The translations under genes and the position numbers were made by a program. Of a stretch of 7,885 bases of DNA, positions 6,727-7,885 are shown piece after piece. The notes under the pieces are model-generated. The model was not told the origin of the DNA. It saw only the letters and a program-made list of their open reading frames with translations, and made no database searches. This DNA is from Lutibacter sp. (GTDB lineage: Bacteria > Bacteroidota > Bacteroidia > Flavobacteriales > Flavobacteriaceae): assembly GCA_002733285.1 (NCBI GenBank), contig NVVE01000002.1, positions 208,606 to 216,490 of the forward strand, written 5' to 3'. Position 1 is the stretch's first letter. The number at the start of each line of letters is the position of its first letter.

Positions 6727-7488
6727 TTATTTGGTACAAACAGGTAAAATTTCTCCTTGAACCAAACAATATTTTTTAACCAAGGAATTAGAAAGTTTTT
6801 TAGAATAGTTAACCTCATTAACTTTAAAACCAATAGCTCTTAAGTGGTCAAAATAATCTTTGCCATAGATGCGAACATGATCGTACTGACCAAAATGTTT
6901 GGTGCGCTCTTCAGAAGATGTAATTGTAAAGTCTTCATAAGTATGTTCTTTAGTTAAATCTTGTGGGACTTGGAAAATTCCCATACCACCTTTTTTAAGC
7001 ACTCTAAATAATTCATTCATTGCTTTTTTGTCATCTACAATATGCTCTAATACGTGATTGCAAAAAACAACATCAAAGATTCCATCTTCAAAAGGTAAAT
7101 CACATATATCGGCTTTAACATCGGCAATAGGTGAATGTAAATCAGCTGTTGTATAAATTAAATTTTCTTGTTTTTTAAACTTTTTAATAAAGCACTGTTC
7201 AGGAGCAATATGGAGTACTTTTTTTTTGGTTGAAAAAAAATCAGTTTCATTTTTTAAATACAACCAAAGTAATCTATGGCGTTCTAATGAAAGGGTACTT
7301 GGAGATAGCGCATTTAATCGTTGAGTGCCATATCCATAGGGCAATAATTTTCTGAAACTTTTCCCATCAATTGGATCTGTGTAGGCTTCGCCTTTTAAAT
7401 ACCATGAAATTAACGGACTTACCCAATAACTACATTTAATTAAAATGGGTCTTGGAATTGTATTTAATATTAGTTTAAATAGTTTCAT
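6727..7488 (-). CDS. Class I SAM-dependent methyltransferase, target unknown
   Basis: A 253-residue protein with a Methyltransf_11-like Rossmann domain. The visible core is VLHIAPEQCF (91-100) in the place of motif I, D116 at the end of the next strand, ADICDLPFEDGIFDVVFCNHVLEHI (126-150 in total), RVLKKGG (162-168) and FQVP (172-175). Motif I lacks the usual GxGxG and instead has HIAPE, a variant I associate with one subfamily of bacterial methyltransferases. The N-terminal part (TDPIDGKSFR at 37-46, LSPSTLSLERHRLLWLYL at 61-78) has the shape of a zinc-knuckle region, but positions I would expect to be Cys are Asp, Ser or Thr. The substrate cannot be told. Its ATG overlaps the stop of the upstream MCM-like frame by one base (TAATG), and it converges with apbE with a single base between stops. 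Confidence 0.88.
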   Translation of the reverse strand: MKLFKLILNTIPRPILIKCSYWVSPLISWYLKGEAYTDPIDGKSFRKLLPYGYGTQRLNALSPSTLSLERHRLLWLYLKNETDFFSTKKKVLHIAPEQCFIKKFKKQENLIYTTADLHSPIADVKADICDLPFEDGIFDVVFCNHVLEHIVDDKKAMNELFRVLKKGGMGIFQVPQDLTKEHTYEDFTITSSEERTKHFGQYDHVRIYGKDYFDHLRAIGFKVNEVNYSKKLSNSLVKKYCLVQGEILPVCTK

Positions 7489-7885
7489 TAAAGATTTTGT
7501 CTAAACTCATCTTCTTCGTTACTTTCAATCCCCAAGGCTTCATATATGTATTTAAATGTTGAAAGTAATTCTGGTTTGATGGGTTTAAGCTGTTCTAAAA
7601 TATCAAGTCCATCTTTCCACTTTCCAAATACTGGATTTCCTGCAGCAATTACAGTACAATCAATATCAGTGTCAATGTCAAATGGGTTCTTATGATAACT
7701 TGCTATCTGCTGTTCCATTGCAGTGTTTAATTCCTGTCGGGTTTCCCCCATTTTGTCAAGTTCATCAAGATAGAGTTTCTTGTTTCGAACCATGAGGCCT
7801 GCTTTGAGGATTTTCCTTTTCCCATGCTCTTCCTGCCCATACATCAAGCCTCTAGATGAGGCATTTGGAGCATCAGCATATACGC
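7488..7885 (-). CDS. MCM-like AAA+ ATPase, C-terminal part; 5' end outside window, possibly truncated
   Basis: The frame enters from the right edge and gives 131 residues beginning VYADAPNASSRGL; the TTG/ATG codons near 7847 are internal, not the start. The segment follows the MCM helicase core: VYADAPNASSRGL fits the MCM pattern VYTSGKGSS..GL, ILKAGLMVRNKKLYLDELDKM (spanning 7749-7811) contains Walker B (DE at 7761-7766), then RQELNTAMEQQ (MCM: HEAMEQQ), and AAGNPVFGKW (7617-7646) is sensor 1 with its Asn. KPELLSTFKYIY follows the MCM segment LLSRFDLIF, but the arginine-finger Arg is Thr (7557-7568). The frame stops about 22 residues later (IESNEEDEFRQNL), before any sensor 2 helix, so it is shorter than a normal MCM. 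Walker A and the N-terminal domain would lie off the window. G+C is about 40% and 9 of 14 Leu codons are CTN, unlike the neighbours. Transfer, a shortened relative or an assembly join are all possible; other helix-2-insert AAA+ proteins fit less well because of AMEQQ. Confidence 0.7.
   Translation of the reverse strand, partial: VYADAPNASSRGLMYGQEEHGKRKILKAGLMVRNKKLYLDELDKMGETRQELNTAMEQQIASYHKNPFDIDTDIDCTVIAAGNPVFGKWKDGLDILEQLKPIKPELLSTFKYIYEALGIESNEEDEFRQNL

Noticed and set aside
7842..7847. TTG or ATG start for the MCM-like gene near 7847
   Set aside because: The frame stays open to the window edge and the upstream residues (VYADAPNASSRG) continue the MCM similarity, so the true start is outside.

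Overview
The window is A+T-rich, with many TTA/AAA codons, Bacteroidota-type promoter motifs (TAnnTTTG) and no strong Shine-Dalgarno sequences. Its proteins look flavobacterial (Flavobacteriia, probably a marine relative), including an Na+-NQR operon, an OmpA-type lipoprotein and a lipoprotein ApbE.

Left part (1-4254, + strand): the end of nqrB, then complete nqrC, nqrD, nqrE and nqrF, packed with gaps of 2-5 bases or a 1-base overlap. Together they encode most of the Na+-translocating NADH:quinone oxidoreductase, a membrane complex that oxidises NADH, reduces quinone and exports Na+. nqrA and the start of nqrB lie off the left edge. The operon ends in a hairpin terminator (4304-4334) whose loop also carries a promoter-like TACCTTTG. 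A 125-residue protein of unknown function (4352-4729) follows and ends in a strong two-way terminator.

Middle (4776-6725): a divergent pair, an OmpA-like lipoprotein on the - strand and apbE on the + strand, sharing a 123-base region with one TAnnTTTG motif facing each way. ApbE attaches FMN to threonines of NqrB and NqrC, so it matures the complex encoded to its left.

Right part (6727-7885, - strand): a class I SAM-dependent methyltransferase. Immediately upstream of it, overlapping by one base, is the 3' part of a gene whose product looks like the AAA+ core of an MCM helicase, a family normally archaeal or eukaryotic. This segment is clearly richer in G+C (about 40% against about 30% next door, hand counted), stops soon after the arginine-finger region, and lacks that arginine. 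It is the most unusual item here. It could be a transferred gene, a shortened MCM relative with a new role, or a chimeric assembly join; the window edge prevents a decision.
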